A DNA stretch of 64,000 nucleotides. Source: Vibrio sp. ED004. Its GTDB lineage: Bacteria; Pseudomonadota; Gammaproteobacteria; Enterobacterales; Vibrionaceae. The notes beneath the pieces were generated by a model that was not told where the DNA came from, searched no databases, and saw nothing but the letters and a program-made list of their open reading frames with translations. The first letter of the stretch is position 1; every line of letters begins with the position of its first letter. Location: positions 124,001-188,000 of the forward strand of contig NZ_CP066150.1 in the NCBI RefSeq assembly GCF_023206395.1, in the 5' to 3' direction. This document shows, in pieces, positions 26,589 through 34,748 of the stretch. The translations under genes and the position numbers were made by a program.

Positions 26589-27224
26589 ATGATATTACCT
26601 AGGATATTGGTACTCGGGCTCAGCACCCTATCAACACTGACTTATGCCAACCCGTGGCAGTTCGTCAAAAGTGAAGATGGCATCATGATTGATAAAAGAG
26701 CACACAGTGAAGGCTTAGTCGAAATACGAGCACAAATGCAAACGCCCACCACTTACTCCGGTTTTTTGTTGTTACTGGAAGACAGCGAAAACGTGCCAAA
26801 CTGGATCGATAATGTGTCGCAAAGTCGTGTGTTGATGCAGATATCTGAAACTGAAAACATCGTCTATACCCAGTTCAAAGCACCGTGGCCTGCTAGAAAT
26901 CGCGATATGGTGACCTATTCAAAATACAGCATCGAAGATGGGCAGTTTGTTTTGTCGATAAAGGATGCATCGAACTACTTAGCGAAAGAATCAGGGTACA
27001 TTCGAATCTACGATGTGGACGCACTTTGGACGCTGCAACCACTGACTAATGGCAATACCTACATCACCTACACCGCGTATGCGAACGCAGGTGGCATCTT
27101 GCCAAATTGGTTGATGAACAAGTTATCGATAGGCAGTGCACTGAGCACGTTCAAGGGGCTAAAAGAACAACTACCAAAGTACCAAGGCCAACAGCACCCT
27201 AACCTGCCAAGTGAGTCTCGCTAG
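26589..27224 (+). CDS. Secreted START-domain protein
   Basis: 211 residues. A signal peptide (ends LTYA-NPWQF) is followed by a START/Bet v1-like lipid-binding fold: W-x-FVKSEDGI at the start, PWPARNRDMVTY in the middle and GGILPNWLMNK near the end, the order seen in bacterial START proteins. Ligand unknown, probably a hydrophobic molecule in the periplasm. TTTTACGGAAGAATA precedes the ATG. Confidence 0.85.
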   Translation: MILPRILVLGLSTLSTLTYANPWQFVKSEDGIMIDKRAHSEGLVEIRAQMQTPTTYSGFLLLLEDSENVPNWIDNVSQSRVLMQISETENIVYTQFKAPWPARNRDMVTYSKYSIEDGQFVLSIKDASNYLAKESGYIRIYDVDALWTLQPLTNGNTYITYTAYANAGGILPNWLMNKLSIGSALSTFKGLKEQLPKYQGQQHPNLPSESR

Positions 27225-27266
27225 CTATACAAGTAGATGGGGAAATAGGGAAAATAAGATTAAGGG

Positions 27267-27791
27267 CTATGGCCTTCTCGCGAGATCGCGCGCTAAGATA
27301 AGCGCCAAACCAAATACCTGCAGAAACAAGGCAACGTTCTTGTAGAAAGCCATTTTCTCATCAAGCCTTTGGATTAACTCAACCAAGGTCAAGTTATCCA
27401 GATAATAATCATCGATTCGAGTTCGTTGGGCTTCTTGGGCACTGTTTATCAGTGTCATCAGTTTCGGTAAATTACCCAAAGAGATACTTGGCACTTCGCT
27501 AGTCACCCAACGCTTAAGTTGTCCACGTAGAGCTTCATCGAGAACAGAGGTAGGCTGCACCGTTTCTGGTTTATCAAGGTGAATCAGAATCGCTTCACGC
27601 TTGCGCTCTAGGGTTTCAATTGTATTCCAAGCAAGCTGTATTGAGTAAACATTGCCGTATTTGCGATCGTTGTATTCCGCTTTCTCAGCTTCAATTTTAT
27701 CGAGCACCAAGCTCGACATGACAATCGCCATGATGTTGAGTATCAAGCCTGCGAGGACAATCGCCCAAGCAGGAGGAAGGCGCAACGCCAT
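27267..27791 (-). CDS. Two-helix membrane protein of unknown function
   Basis: 174 residues: an N-terminal helix (WAIVLAGLILNIMAIVMSSLVL), a hydrophilic helical middle with many charged residues (about 30-145), and a second helix (NVALFLQVFGLALILARDL) at the end. This resembles a four-helix sensor bundle held between two membrane helices, but no signalling domain follows. Unrecognised. It starts 8 bases after the MAPEG gene's stop, so the two form an operon. Confidence 0.65.
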   Translation of the reverse strand: MALRLPPAWAIVLAGLILNIMAIVMSSLVLDKIEAEKAEYNDRKYGNVYSIQLAWNTIETLERKREAILIHLDKPETVQPTSVLDEALRGQLKRWVTSEVPSISLGNLPKLMTLINSAQEAQRTRIDDYYLDNLTLVELIQRLDEKMAFYKNVALFLQVFGLALILARDLARRP

Positions 27792-27799
27792 AATGCTCC

Positions 27800-28189
27800 C
27801 TAGAACATTTTATCAAAAGGTAGGTAAGCTAAGTTTAGGACAATCAAAGAGATCATGCAGATAAGCGTTAACACCATCCCCACTTTTCGACCTTTGAAAT
27901 TCTTCGCTAAGATACCTTTCGCATGAATCACACGCCCCAAAATAAACGCGACACCAATAACATGAATCAGCCACATACCGGCACCGTTCATCTCTAACAA
28001 TCCCATCAAAATTACCGTGATTGGGATGTAATCCATTGCGTTACTTTGTGCCGAACGTGCTATCTGTAACGACTCAACACCACCATCGGCATGAGCAACC
28101 AGATTGATTCGCCTCTGCTTAATAACTTCAATCGCTAACCAAATCATTACGACCGTCAGCAAGGCTGCGTAAAGTGCTGTTACCATCAT
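27800..28189 (-). CDS. MAPEG family membrane protein
   Basis: 129 residues with four helices. The MAPEG pattern (RSAQSNAMDYIPITVILMGLLE, then VIGVAFILGRVIHAKG) matches the bacterial branch of membrane-associated eicosanoid/glutathione enzymes. Activity is not established for this branch. First gene of a two-gene operon with the two-helix protein. Confidence 0.88.
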   Translation of the reverse strand: MMVTALYAALLTVVMIWLAIEVIKQRRINLVAHADGGVESLQIARSAQSNAMDYIPITVILMGLLEMNGAGMWLIHVIGVAFILGRVIHAKGILAKNFKGRKVGMVLTLICMISLIVLNLAYLPFDKMF

Positions 28190-28279
28190 ATTTTCCTATT
28201 ACTTAGAGTTTGTTGGGTGTGTTTCACCTGCCGACTAACGGGTGAGGTCAACATAGAAGGATATTCACGCCCGAACACT

Positions 28280-28297
28280 TGTAAGAGATCTCTCACA
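28280..28297. promoter_or_regulatory. UvrY/VarA/GacA-type palindrome upstream of CsrB RNA
   Basis: TGTAAGAGATCTCTCACA differs by one base from the perfect palindrome. A further half-like copy (CGTAAGAGATCACA) follows at 28303. It is centred about 169 bases before the RNA start, which agrees with the far-upstream UvrY site known for csrB in E. coli. Confidence 0.75.
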
Positions 28298-28422
28298 TCA
28301 AACGTAAGAGATCACAATCAAGCTTCGCAGAAAATTCCTAAAATACAAACCCAAGCCCTTGTTTTGTATGAATCCACGCATATTTCTTTTGGTTAGCGAG
28401 GATATTTATTTACCCAGGTGAA

Positions 28423-28453
28423 TTGCGACCAAAGCCCTTAGAGGGTTTAATAC
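28423..28453 (+). promoter_or_regulatory. Sigma-70 promoter of the CsrB RNA
   Basis: TTGCGA (28423-28428) is followed, 17 bases on, by TTTAATAC, placing transcription start at the GTCGACAGGGAG sequence. Confidence 0.6.
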
Positions 28454-28457
28454 ACAT

Positions 28458-28772
28458 GTCGACAGGGAGTTGGCAGGAACAGGAAAAAGCCTAACGGATT
28501 GGTATCTTCAGGATGAAGATTTGATGACTTAGGATGAGTTATCAGCAAGGAAGTTATGCTCTAGGATAGAGTCACTTGTCAGGACGATGAGTTAGTAAGG
28601 ACACCGCTAGGACGGCGATGAATTGGATAGGTTAAAGGATTTGACCAAGTCAAGGAACGATGCAGGGAGCATGCGTTACCTTATTGAAAAATAAGTAACA
28701 ACGTCAGTAGCAGGATGGCTACGAAAAAGAACAGAACCCGTTTGGTGAAAGCCAAACGGGTTTTCCTTTTTC
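28458..28772 (+). ncRNA. csrB: CsrB-family CsrA-sequestering small RNA
   Basis: The RNA would begin GTCGACAGGGAGT, identical to the 5' end of E. coli CsrB, and end at an intrinsic terminator (CCCGTTTGG / CCAAACGGG, then T-rich). In about 315 bases it carries roughly sixteen GGA motifs, mostly in loops of small hairpins: ATCTTCAGGATGAAGAT, CTCTAGGATAGAG and CGCTAGGACGGCG are clear. There is no open frame. Such RNAs bind many CsrA dimers and relieve translational repression. Vibrios have several copies; this one lies beside yjiHG on the opposite strand. VarS/VarA-type control is expected from the upstream palindrome. Confidence 0.9.
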
Positions 28773-28800
28773 TAAAGCTTATAAAGATTCAGAAGTCAGG

Positions 28801-29268
28801 CTACAGGATGATGTTCATCAAGAACATCGCGCCAAATGCGTTCAATACCGAAATCGCGATCATCACTGGGATGTAACGACCTTCAGTTCCGATTGGTCCC
28901 ATGATACGGCCCATGTATTGCACCTGAGAACCCATCAGGTAGATAGCTGGTGCCAAAATAGCAATATGGTTGCCGTTCAAGATACCTTGGTCAAACAGCG
29001 TGATAACCACGCCCACTGCGCCACCCATCGACATCCATGCACCAATCAATACTGCTGCCGCTTCGCCAGGTAAACCAAATACCGCCATGATTGGAGCAAA
29101 TACACTGCCCATCAAATCCAACGCACCGGTGATCTGCAATGCCTTGATGATCACAAACGCCATCAGAACATTCGGTACCGTAGAGGTAGTCGCAATAACC
29201 CAGCCTTTCTTAGCACCTTCAACGAAAATATCAGTAACCATTGGTTTCTTTGCTTTAACTTCGCTCAT
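28801..29268 (-). CDS. yjiG: Inner-membrane protein YjiG
   Basis: 155 residues, four to five helices, 'nucleoside recognition' (SpmB-like) family. Motifs: VEGAKKGWVIATTSTVPNVL, GAWMSMGGAVGV and GPIGTEGRYIPV. It starts on the base where yjiH ends (ATG/TAA overlap of one base), so YjiH and YjiG probably form one complex. Function is not firmly known; in E. coli the pair sits beside the isoaspartyl dipeptidase gene, which is absent here. Confidence 0.88.
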   Translation of the reverse strand: MSEVKAKKPMVTDIFVEGAKKGWVIATTSTVPNVLMAFVIIKALQITGALDLMGSVFAPIMAVFGLPGEAAAVLIGAWMSMGGAVGVVITLFDQGILNGNHIAILAPAIYLMGSQVQYMGRIMGPIGTEGRYIPVMIAISVLNAFGAMFLMNIIL

Positions 29269-30005
29269 TATGCTACTTCCTCTTCCAGTTTTTGTTCTTT
29301 GTCTGATTTTGGTTTGTCTTCTTTGCCTTCAGTAATGTTGAGGTAAATACGGAACAGGTTCGCGCCGACAAACTTAAAGATAAACATCACAGCGACAGCC
29401 AAACCAATTGACGATGTCACCGCTAAAGAGCCATCCATCGCGGTTAGAGTGAACAGCACCGCACCTGAAGAGAAAAAGTTAACGATCGCCGCACCCGCCG
29501 TAAACTGGAACATGGTGAACACATCGGTTTCACGCTTAGTGAGATGCCCTTCATCTTTCAACTGACGTGTCATCGCTGCGCCAGCATCGGTACTTTGCAA
29601 AGAAGCGATCAGTGCCAAGCCTGAGTTACCCGGAATACCCATTAAAGGGCGAAGCAGAGGTGTCAGCAGTTTACGAGCCGCATCCAATGCACCGTAGTGC
29701 TCAAGCACGTTGATCATACCCAGTGCAAACATCACGGTCGGAATAAGTGTCAAAGCAAAAATGAAACCGTCGCGAGCACCACTACCGCCTTTACCACGCA
29801 GTGACGTCGTTGCCGCTTGAATACCATCGGCCGATTCACTCACATCGTAAGCGACCTTACCGAATGAACCGTTGAGCGTTGTAAAATCGAACACTCCATA
29901 CCATTCATTGGACTGCATTAAGCCTGAAAAGAACACAATCGCGAACGCGAGTGCGATATAGCTGCCGATCGTGACTTTACGATCGGTTTTGGTTGGATTA
30001 GTCAT
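29268..30005 (-). CDS. yjiH: Inner-membrane protein YjiH
   Basis: 245 residues, about six helices, SpmA-like partner of YjiG. Motifs: GARDGFIFALTLIPTVMFALG, GIPGNSGLALIASLQSTDAGA and NFFSSGAVLFTL. The C-terminal tail is charged (KEDKPKSDKEQKLEEE). TATAGAGGTCCTT precedes the ATG, a good ribosome-binding site. First gene of the yjiHG operon. Confidence 0.88.
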   Translation of the reverse strand: MTNPTKTDRKVTIGSYIALAFAIVFFSGLMQSNEWYGVFDFTTLNGSFGKVAYDVSESADGIQAATTSLRGKGGSGARDGFIFALTLIPTVMFALGMINVLEHYGALDAARKLLTPLLRPLMGIPGNSGLALIASLQSTDAGAAMTRQLKDEGHLTKRETDVFTMFQFTAGAAIVNFFSSGAVLFTLTAMDGSLAVTSSIGLAVAVMFIFKFVGANLFRIYLNITEGKEDKPKSDKEQKLEEEVA

Positions 30006-30303
30006 AAGGACCTCTATACATCTCGTTTATGTGGAACAGAACACGTATAGATAGTGCAAACTAATGAGCGAAAGGTTAATGACCAAAATCAAATAGCGTA
30101 TCGGTTTGAATAAAAGAAGCACAGCAACATATAAAACTGTGATTTGGATTTAAAAGCAGGACCATACGCTAAATAAATTAGAATTTTTCATATACAAAAC
30201 TAAACAAATCTTGCTTCAACAGCGCAACCAAAAACGCACACAATCGCCACACAAACCTGGCTTCTAGTGAGAAGTTTTTACCTAATGCGATCTCTGATAA
30301 TGT

Positions 30304-30321
30304 TGTAAGAGATCTCTTACA
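30304..30321. promoter_or_regulatory. Perfect UvrY/VarA-type palindrome
   Basis: TGTAAGAGATCTCTTACA is a perfect 18-bp palindrome, the ideal form of the sequence before the CsrB RNA. A possible -10 (TATAAT, 30350-30355) follows 28 bases later on the plus strand, towards the 58-codon gene; no GGA-rich RNA follows. Confidence 0.7.
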
Positions 30322-30531
30322 TTGTTTTTCTGGTCAATTTTAATTCGATTATAATACAGAGACTTAAAGAGTGATTTCGCTTCCAGAACGCAACCGTTTT
30401 CCCTTAGTTGATTGAGTTTTGAACCAAGCGCAAACAGTGAGCCATTTTATAAAGCATTTGAGCTTAATTCGAAATTTCAGCCCTCAGAGGTGCTATAGAC
30501 TTCGCGCAGCCAATATAGAAGGAGAACGGTG

Positions 30532-30708
30532 ATGACTATGGAAATGAGAACGCTTAAATATCAAGTAATGGGCAAAGGCATGTGGATCACTGCAACAGTA
30601 TCTCGCGTAGTAGCGGACAAACTTGCGCTTGAATACCAATCCTATGGCTGGCCTGTTGAAGTATGTGCAGCAGAACAAACACTGACGTTTGATCTCAATG
30701 CTGCATAA
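30532..30708 (+). CDS. Small protein of 58 residues, unrecognised
   Basis: ATG at 30532 with a strong AGAAGGAGAACGGTG ribosome-binding site, 58 codons, TAA, then an intrinsic terminator. The product (MTMEMRTLKYQVMGKGMW...) is soluble, with alternating beta-like stretches and one Cys; no signal or membrane helix. Function unknown. The complete transcription unit (palindrome, promoter, start site, stop, terminator) makes it very likely real. Control by the VarA/UvrY pathway is inferred from the upstream palindrome. Confidence 0.8.
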   Translation: MTMEMRTLKYQVMGKGMWITATVSRVVADKLALEYQSYGWPVEVCAAEQTLTFDLNAA

Positions 30709-30725
30709 TGTTGGCAATTTCGAAT

Positions 30726-30763
30726 AAGCTCTATCGGCACTGAGTCCGGTAGGGCTTTTTCTT
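30726..30763 (+). terminator. Terminator of the 58-residue gene, interrupted in its T-tract by an IS
   Basis: AAGCTCTATCGG / CCGGTAGGGCTT with G-T pairs and an 8-nt loop, followed by TTTTTCTT. That last octamer is the target duplicated by the insertion sequence. Confidence 0.8.
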
Positions 30764-32055
30764 GGTTCATCGCGGATTAGCGGGAACTAAAAACAAAAAA
30801 ACGGTAGTAAGTGATATGGTTTAGTCGCCAAACAAAAATCATACACAAACTACCGTTTTCATGCCGAATCATACTTTCCTATCTTCATTCTGGGAAGGCT
30901 TTAAAATAGTAAAGTCTCACCAGACAGCATCACTTGTTACACTAACTCTTAAACCTAATTCTGAGGCTAAATGCCTTTGCGGTCTTGAAGCTGAGGCTAT
31001 CCATGAGTATCAATGACGTCATGTGAAAGAGGCCATGTTGTTCAATGTTCCTGTTGAGCTTTCCGTTCAAACTCGAAGGATCAAGTGTCGTGACTGCGGC
31101 ATAAAAACAGAGTTTCTATCTTGGTTAGAGCCTTATGCTCGTATAACGACGCGTCTAAAAAGCTATATAGAACAACTACTGCCTCTTCTTCCCATTAAGC
31201 ATATCTCCCAGTTAACGAGCGTTCATTGGCACACCATTAAAGAGATAGATAAACGTCGACTTCGCCAAGTGGTACCGTCAGTGAAATGGGAAGGGCTAAG
31301 GCAACTCGTCATGGACGAGTTCGCCATCTTTAAAGGGCACCGATATGCCACAGTCATCGCTGATGCTAAGACTCACCAAGTCATTTGGATAGGGTTAGGT
31401 CGTAGCCGCAGGACATACGACCGTTTTCGAGCAGTTAGGCAAGCATGGTAACAATATCGAAGCGGTCGCAATGGACATGAATACGGCTTTTGACCTTGAA
31501 GTTCAAGCGCACTGCCCGAATGCAAAAATCGTTTACGACTTATTCCATGTTGTTGCTAAGTTCGGTCGTGAGGTGATGGATAGAGTCAGAGTCGACCAAG
31601 CTAACAAACTCAAGCAGGATAAAAAAGCGAGGCAATGGGTGAAGCGCTCACGCTGGGTACTGCTGAAAAACAGAGGTAATTTAAATGCACGACAAGATAG
31701 CTATCTTACTGAAATATTGAATATCAATAAGGACTTGATGGCCACTTATATACTCGGCTCACAACTCAAAGAGCTTTGGTACTGTAAATCAGAAGCACAT
31801 GCTAAGGGGCTCTGGGAGGTATGGTGGGCACAAGTGCAAGAGAGTGGAATTAAGCCATTGAAAGAGTTTGCACGAAAACTGAGGCCTTATCTTCACGGTA
31901 TTATTGCATCGGCAACTTATCCGCTCAACACCTGCACATTGGAAGGGATAAACAACAAAATAAAGTTAATCAAGCGAATGGGGTATGGATATCGAGATAC
32001 AGACTACTTCTTCTTGAAGATAAAAGCGGCTTTCCCCGGAAAGCCGCGATGAACC
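30764..32055. mobile_element. ISL3-family insertion sequence, decayed
   Basis: The 1292-base element is bounded by inverted ends starting GGTTCATCGCGG (30764-30775) and its exact complement CCGCGATGAACC (32044-32055), with further partial pairing inside. It is flanked by a perfect 8-bp target duplication TTTTTCTT (30756-30763 and 32056-32063), the length usual for ISL3. Its single gene is a broken transposase. The insertion point is the T-tract of the terminator after the 58-residue gene, about 200 bases before nhaD. Confidence 0.92.
30861..32052 (+). pseudogene. ISL3-type transposase, broken
   Basis: The frame opens at ATG 30861 (MPNHTFLSSFWEGFK), stops at TGA 31014-31016, continues in the same frame to 31451, and then moves by frameshift to an open frame that ends at 32052. 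Family marks: zinc-finger Cys pairs (CLCG, CRDCG), first Asp in VMDEFAIFKGHRYAT, second in AMDMNTAF, and Glu in TLEGINNKIKLIKRMGYG. The TGA stands where the context HEYQ-x-RHVKEA suggests Trp. The frame changes between about 31405 and 31436, probably two single-base losses. Not expected to be active unless rescued by a relative. Confidence 0.88.
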
Positions 32056-32060
32056 TTTTT

Positions 32061-32088
32061 CTTTAGTCTTTAGTCTTTAGTCTTTAAG
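32061..32088. repeat. Tandem CTTTAGT repeat beside the IS
   Basis: Three perfect 7-bp copies (32061-32081) and a degenerate fourth start within the target duplication. No gene lies in it. Confidence 0.85.
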
Positions 32089-32256
32089 ATGCAAGACAGT
32101 AATTTTGAGCATGCAAGACCGTATTTCGTTCGCATCACAGTCTATTGCTTTCACTATAATCTATTGAATTATTAAGATATCTATCACACTGCACATGGTT
32201 ATTTAGGTCTACGCTTTTACCCGTGTTAATAACTTATTAACTTCGGAGCGTAATCC

Positions 32257-33696
32257 ATGTTAGGTATCCAGCTTTCTGCTGTTCTCTCTTTGTTACTCTT
32301 TTCTACGGTAGCAGGTGCTGCCACTTCTCAGTTGGGAGAACCACTCAAGCTCACCAACTCATTTGCTGGTTACCTATCTCTGACCATTTTCGTTATCGCC
32401 TACATCGTGGTGATGATGGAAGAGTACCTAAAGCTCCGAAAATCTAAGCCAGTGTTACTTGCAGCAGGACTGATCTGGATAATCATTGGTTTTATCTACC
32501 AAGAACACAACCTTGTTGAAGTCGCTAAGCAAGCACTCGAACACAACTTACTCGAATACGCCGAGCTGTTACTTTTCCTACTCGTCGCCATGACCTACAT
32601 CAGCGCCATGGAAGAGAGAAGACTGTTTGATGCGCTGCAAGCGTGGATGGTGGGCAAAGGCTTTAATTTCCGCTCTCTGTTCTGGCTAACTGGTATTCTA
32701 GCCTTCTTTATCTCACCTATCGCTGACAACCTCACCACAGCTCTATTGATGTGCGCCGTGGTTCTGAAAGTCGCAGGATCTAACCCTAAATTCGTTAACC
32801 TCGCCTGTGTGAACATCGTGATAGCTGCTAACGCTGGCGGCGCATTCAGCCCATTCGGCGACATCACAACGTTGATGGTGTGGCAGGCTGGCTATGTAAG
32901 CTTCAGTGAGTTCATTCCCTTGTTTATTCCTTCAGTGATGAATTACCTCGTCCCTGCAATGATCATGTCTTACTTTGTTCCCACAACCCAACCCGACACG
33001 GTGCATCAGCACGTTGAATTAAAACGAGGTGCAAGACGCATCGTGTTGTTGTTCATCATGACGATTGCGACCGCGGTTGCTTTCCACGCGGTGCTCCACT
33101 TCCCTCCCGTCATGGGCATGATGATGGGCCTCGCGTATCTACAATTCTTTGGCTATTTCTTGCGTAAAACTCTGCCGAACTCTCTAGCGAAGAAGAAAGC
33201 GGTGGCGATTGCCAATAACGATGAAGGTGCCTTGAAGCGACTCGGCTCGGTGGTGCCATTTGATGTGTTTCGCAGAGTCTCACATGCCGAGTGGGACACA
33301 TTGCTGTTCTTCTACGGAGTTGTAATGTGTGTCGGTGGTTTGAGCTTACTTGGGTATTTAGAGCTGGCCTCTGGCGTGATGTATAGCCAATGGGATCCAA
33401 TTTGGGCCAACATTATGGTTGGGATCTTGTCTGCAATTGTCGATAACATTCCGGTGATGTTTGCTGTGCTATCCATGGAACCACAAATGTCGATTGGAAA
33501 CTGGTTATTGATTACTTTAACGGCGGGTGTCGGCGGTAGTTTATTGTCGATAGGTAGTGCAGCTGGCGTGGCATTAATGGGCGCAGCGCATGGTAAATAC
33601 ACCTTCTTTGGTCACTTGAAGTGGATGCCAGTGATCATGATTGGCTACGCGGTCAGTATCGCCGCTCACCTGTGGTTGAATGGTGCTCTTTTCTAA
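32257..33696 (+). CDS. nhaD: Na+/H+ antiporter NhaD
   Basis: 479 residues, about twelve membrane helices, arsenite-permease-like superfamily. Family blocks: EYAELLLFLLVAMTYISAMEER, ISPIADNLTTALLMCAVV, NIVIAANAGGAFSPFGDITT, and VDNIPVMFAVL late in the protein. Known role: exports Na+ for protons at alkaline pH in marine and halophilic bacteria. AATCTCGGAGCG-type spacing before the ATG. The IS inserted some 200 bases upstream may influence its promoter. Its stop overlaps the end of a convergent lipoprotein gene. Confidence 0.92.
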   Translation: MLGIQLSAVLSLLLFSTVAGAATSQLGEPLKLTNSFAGYLSLTIFVIAYIVVMMEEYLKLRKSKPVLLAAGLIWIIIGFIYQEHNLVEVAKQALEHNLLEYAELLLFLLVAMTYISAMEERRLFDALQAWMVGKGFNFRSLFWLTGILAFFISPIADNLTTALLMCAVVLKVAGSNPKFVNLACVNIVIAANAGGAFSPFGDITTLMVWQAGYVSFSEFIPLFIPSVMNYLVPAMIMSYFVPTTQPDTVHQHVELKRGARRIVLLFIMTIATAVAFHAVLHFPPVMGMMMGLAYLQFFGYFLRKTLPNSLAKKKAVAIANNDEGALKRLGSVVPFDVFRRVSHAEWDTLLFFYGVVMCVGGLSLLGYLELASGVMYSQWDPIWANIMVGILSAIVDNIPVMFAVLSMEPQMSIGNWLLITLTAGVGGSLLSIGSAAGVALMGAAHGKYTFFGHLKWMPVIMIGYAVSIAAHLWLNGALF

Positions 33697-34079
33697 TTCG
33701 ATGAACCTTTGGTCGCCTTCTCAACTCGTGTCCAGACATTGCTCAATTGCATCGCTGGACACATATTGCATGTAAGCACTTCACCTTGATGCTGAATTCG
33801 CATCACCAAATCTGAATCCGTTCTGCTGCTTCCTGAGTTCAGCTCAATGATGATCAAGTCATCGTCGACACTATAACTGCGTGTAACTGTGTTATCCGTG
33901 GTTTGATAGGTCACTTGTCCCGATTCAAAAAGCAAATAACTGTCATTATCCGCGTTCTCATACATGCCCTTGAACAAGACAAGCTGTGGGACTTCGAAGG
34001 GTCGACTGGTATCGGTTAAACAACCCGTCAGCAATAGCACGCTACTGCAGCCGATGATCAAAGAGTGATGGCTATTCAT
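33693..34079 (-). CDS. Small lipoprotein, unrecognised
   Basis: 128 residues with signal peptide and lipobox LLLTGC. The mature part is beta-rich and contains a CNMC pair near residue 107. No family recognised. Convergent with nhaD, overlapping by four bases at the stops. ATGCCCAAATG offers only a weak ribosome-binding site. Confidence 0.7.
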   Translation of the reverse strand: MNSHHSLIIGCSSVLLLTGCLTDTSRPFEVPQLVLFKGMYENADNDSYLLFESGQVTYQTTDNTVTRSYSVDDDLIIIELNSGSSRTDSDLVMRIQHQGEVLTCNMCPAMQLSNVWTRVEKATKGSSN

Positions 34080-34240
34080 TTGGGCATCCTTGCCTAGAGA
34101 ACATGGTTAAAGGATATGCAACCAAACAGGTATTTTCCACAAAGTGACGATTTTATTGCAAAGTCGCATTTTAAGAACCACTAGCCTTCACTATGAGCAG
34201 TACGTGATCCTCGGTCAGAGGCTCATTGCCAAATCACTTA

Positions 34241-34723
34241 TTAGTCTTGATCTCTTCCCTCTATCACCAACAAGCGCTGTTTGCGCTCTACACCACCCGC
34301 ATACCCTGTCAGTTTGCCATTTTTACCAATGACGCGGTGACACGGCACAATCACTGACACTGGATTTTTACCATTAGCCAATCCCACCGCACGCACGGCT
34401 TTCGGGTTGCCAATCGCTTCAGCCAATTGAGCGTAGCTCCATGTTTCTCCATAAGGGATGGTAGTGAGAGCTTGCCAAACCGACTGTTGAAACGGCGTTC
34501 CCTTGGCGGCGATCGGTACATCAAACTGAATGGCCTCACCAGCAAAATAACGATTGAGTTGTTCAGTGACCAATTCAAAGATCGGAAAGTTATCGTCTTG
34601 ATCGCCCAACTGATCTGGCTTCGTGGTATGTATTTCAAACCAAGCGCCAAGCAAGCCTTGCTCATTAGCTTGCAAAGTAATGATGCCTAATGGGCTCTCA
34701 TAATAAGTAAAACGATTTGCCAT
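34241..34723 (-). CDS. ogt: Methylated-DNA-protein-cysteine methyltransferase
   Basis: 160 residues. The active-site PCHRVIGKNGKLTGYAGG and the helix-turn-helix GETWSYAQLAEAIGNPKAVRAVG are intact. It removes methyl groups from O6-methylguanine by a single-use transfer to Cys. Start at ATG 34723 with TAGGAGATATC upstream; the longer frame would overlap the alkA-type gene. It follows that gene by 25 bases, giving an alkylation-repair operon. Confidence 0.93.
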   Translation of the reverse strand: MANRFTYYESPLGIITLQANEQGLLGAWFEIHTTKPDQLGDQDDNFPIFELVTEQLNRYFAGEAIQFDVPIAAKGTPFQQSVWQALTTIPYGETWSYAQLAEAIGNPKAVRAVGLANGKNPVSVIVPCHRVIGKNGKLTGYAGGVERKQRLLVIEGRDQD

Positions 34724-34748
34724 GATATCTCCTAGCTTAGTATTCCGA

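Noticed and set aside
9875..31016. Two TGA codons at likely Trp positions (uhpT, transposase), suggesting UGA read as Trp or Sec
   Set aside because: Vibrio uses UGA as stop, many genes here end in TGA, no SECIS-like structure was seen, and each case is explained by one G-to-A change.
33312..33602. Minus-strand frames of 90-96 codons inside nhaD
   Set aside because: They lie opposite a well-supported membrane protein gene and have no start signals.
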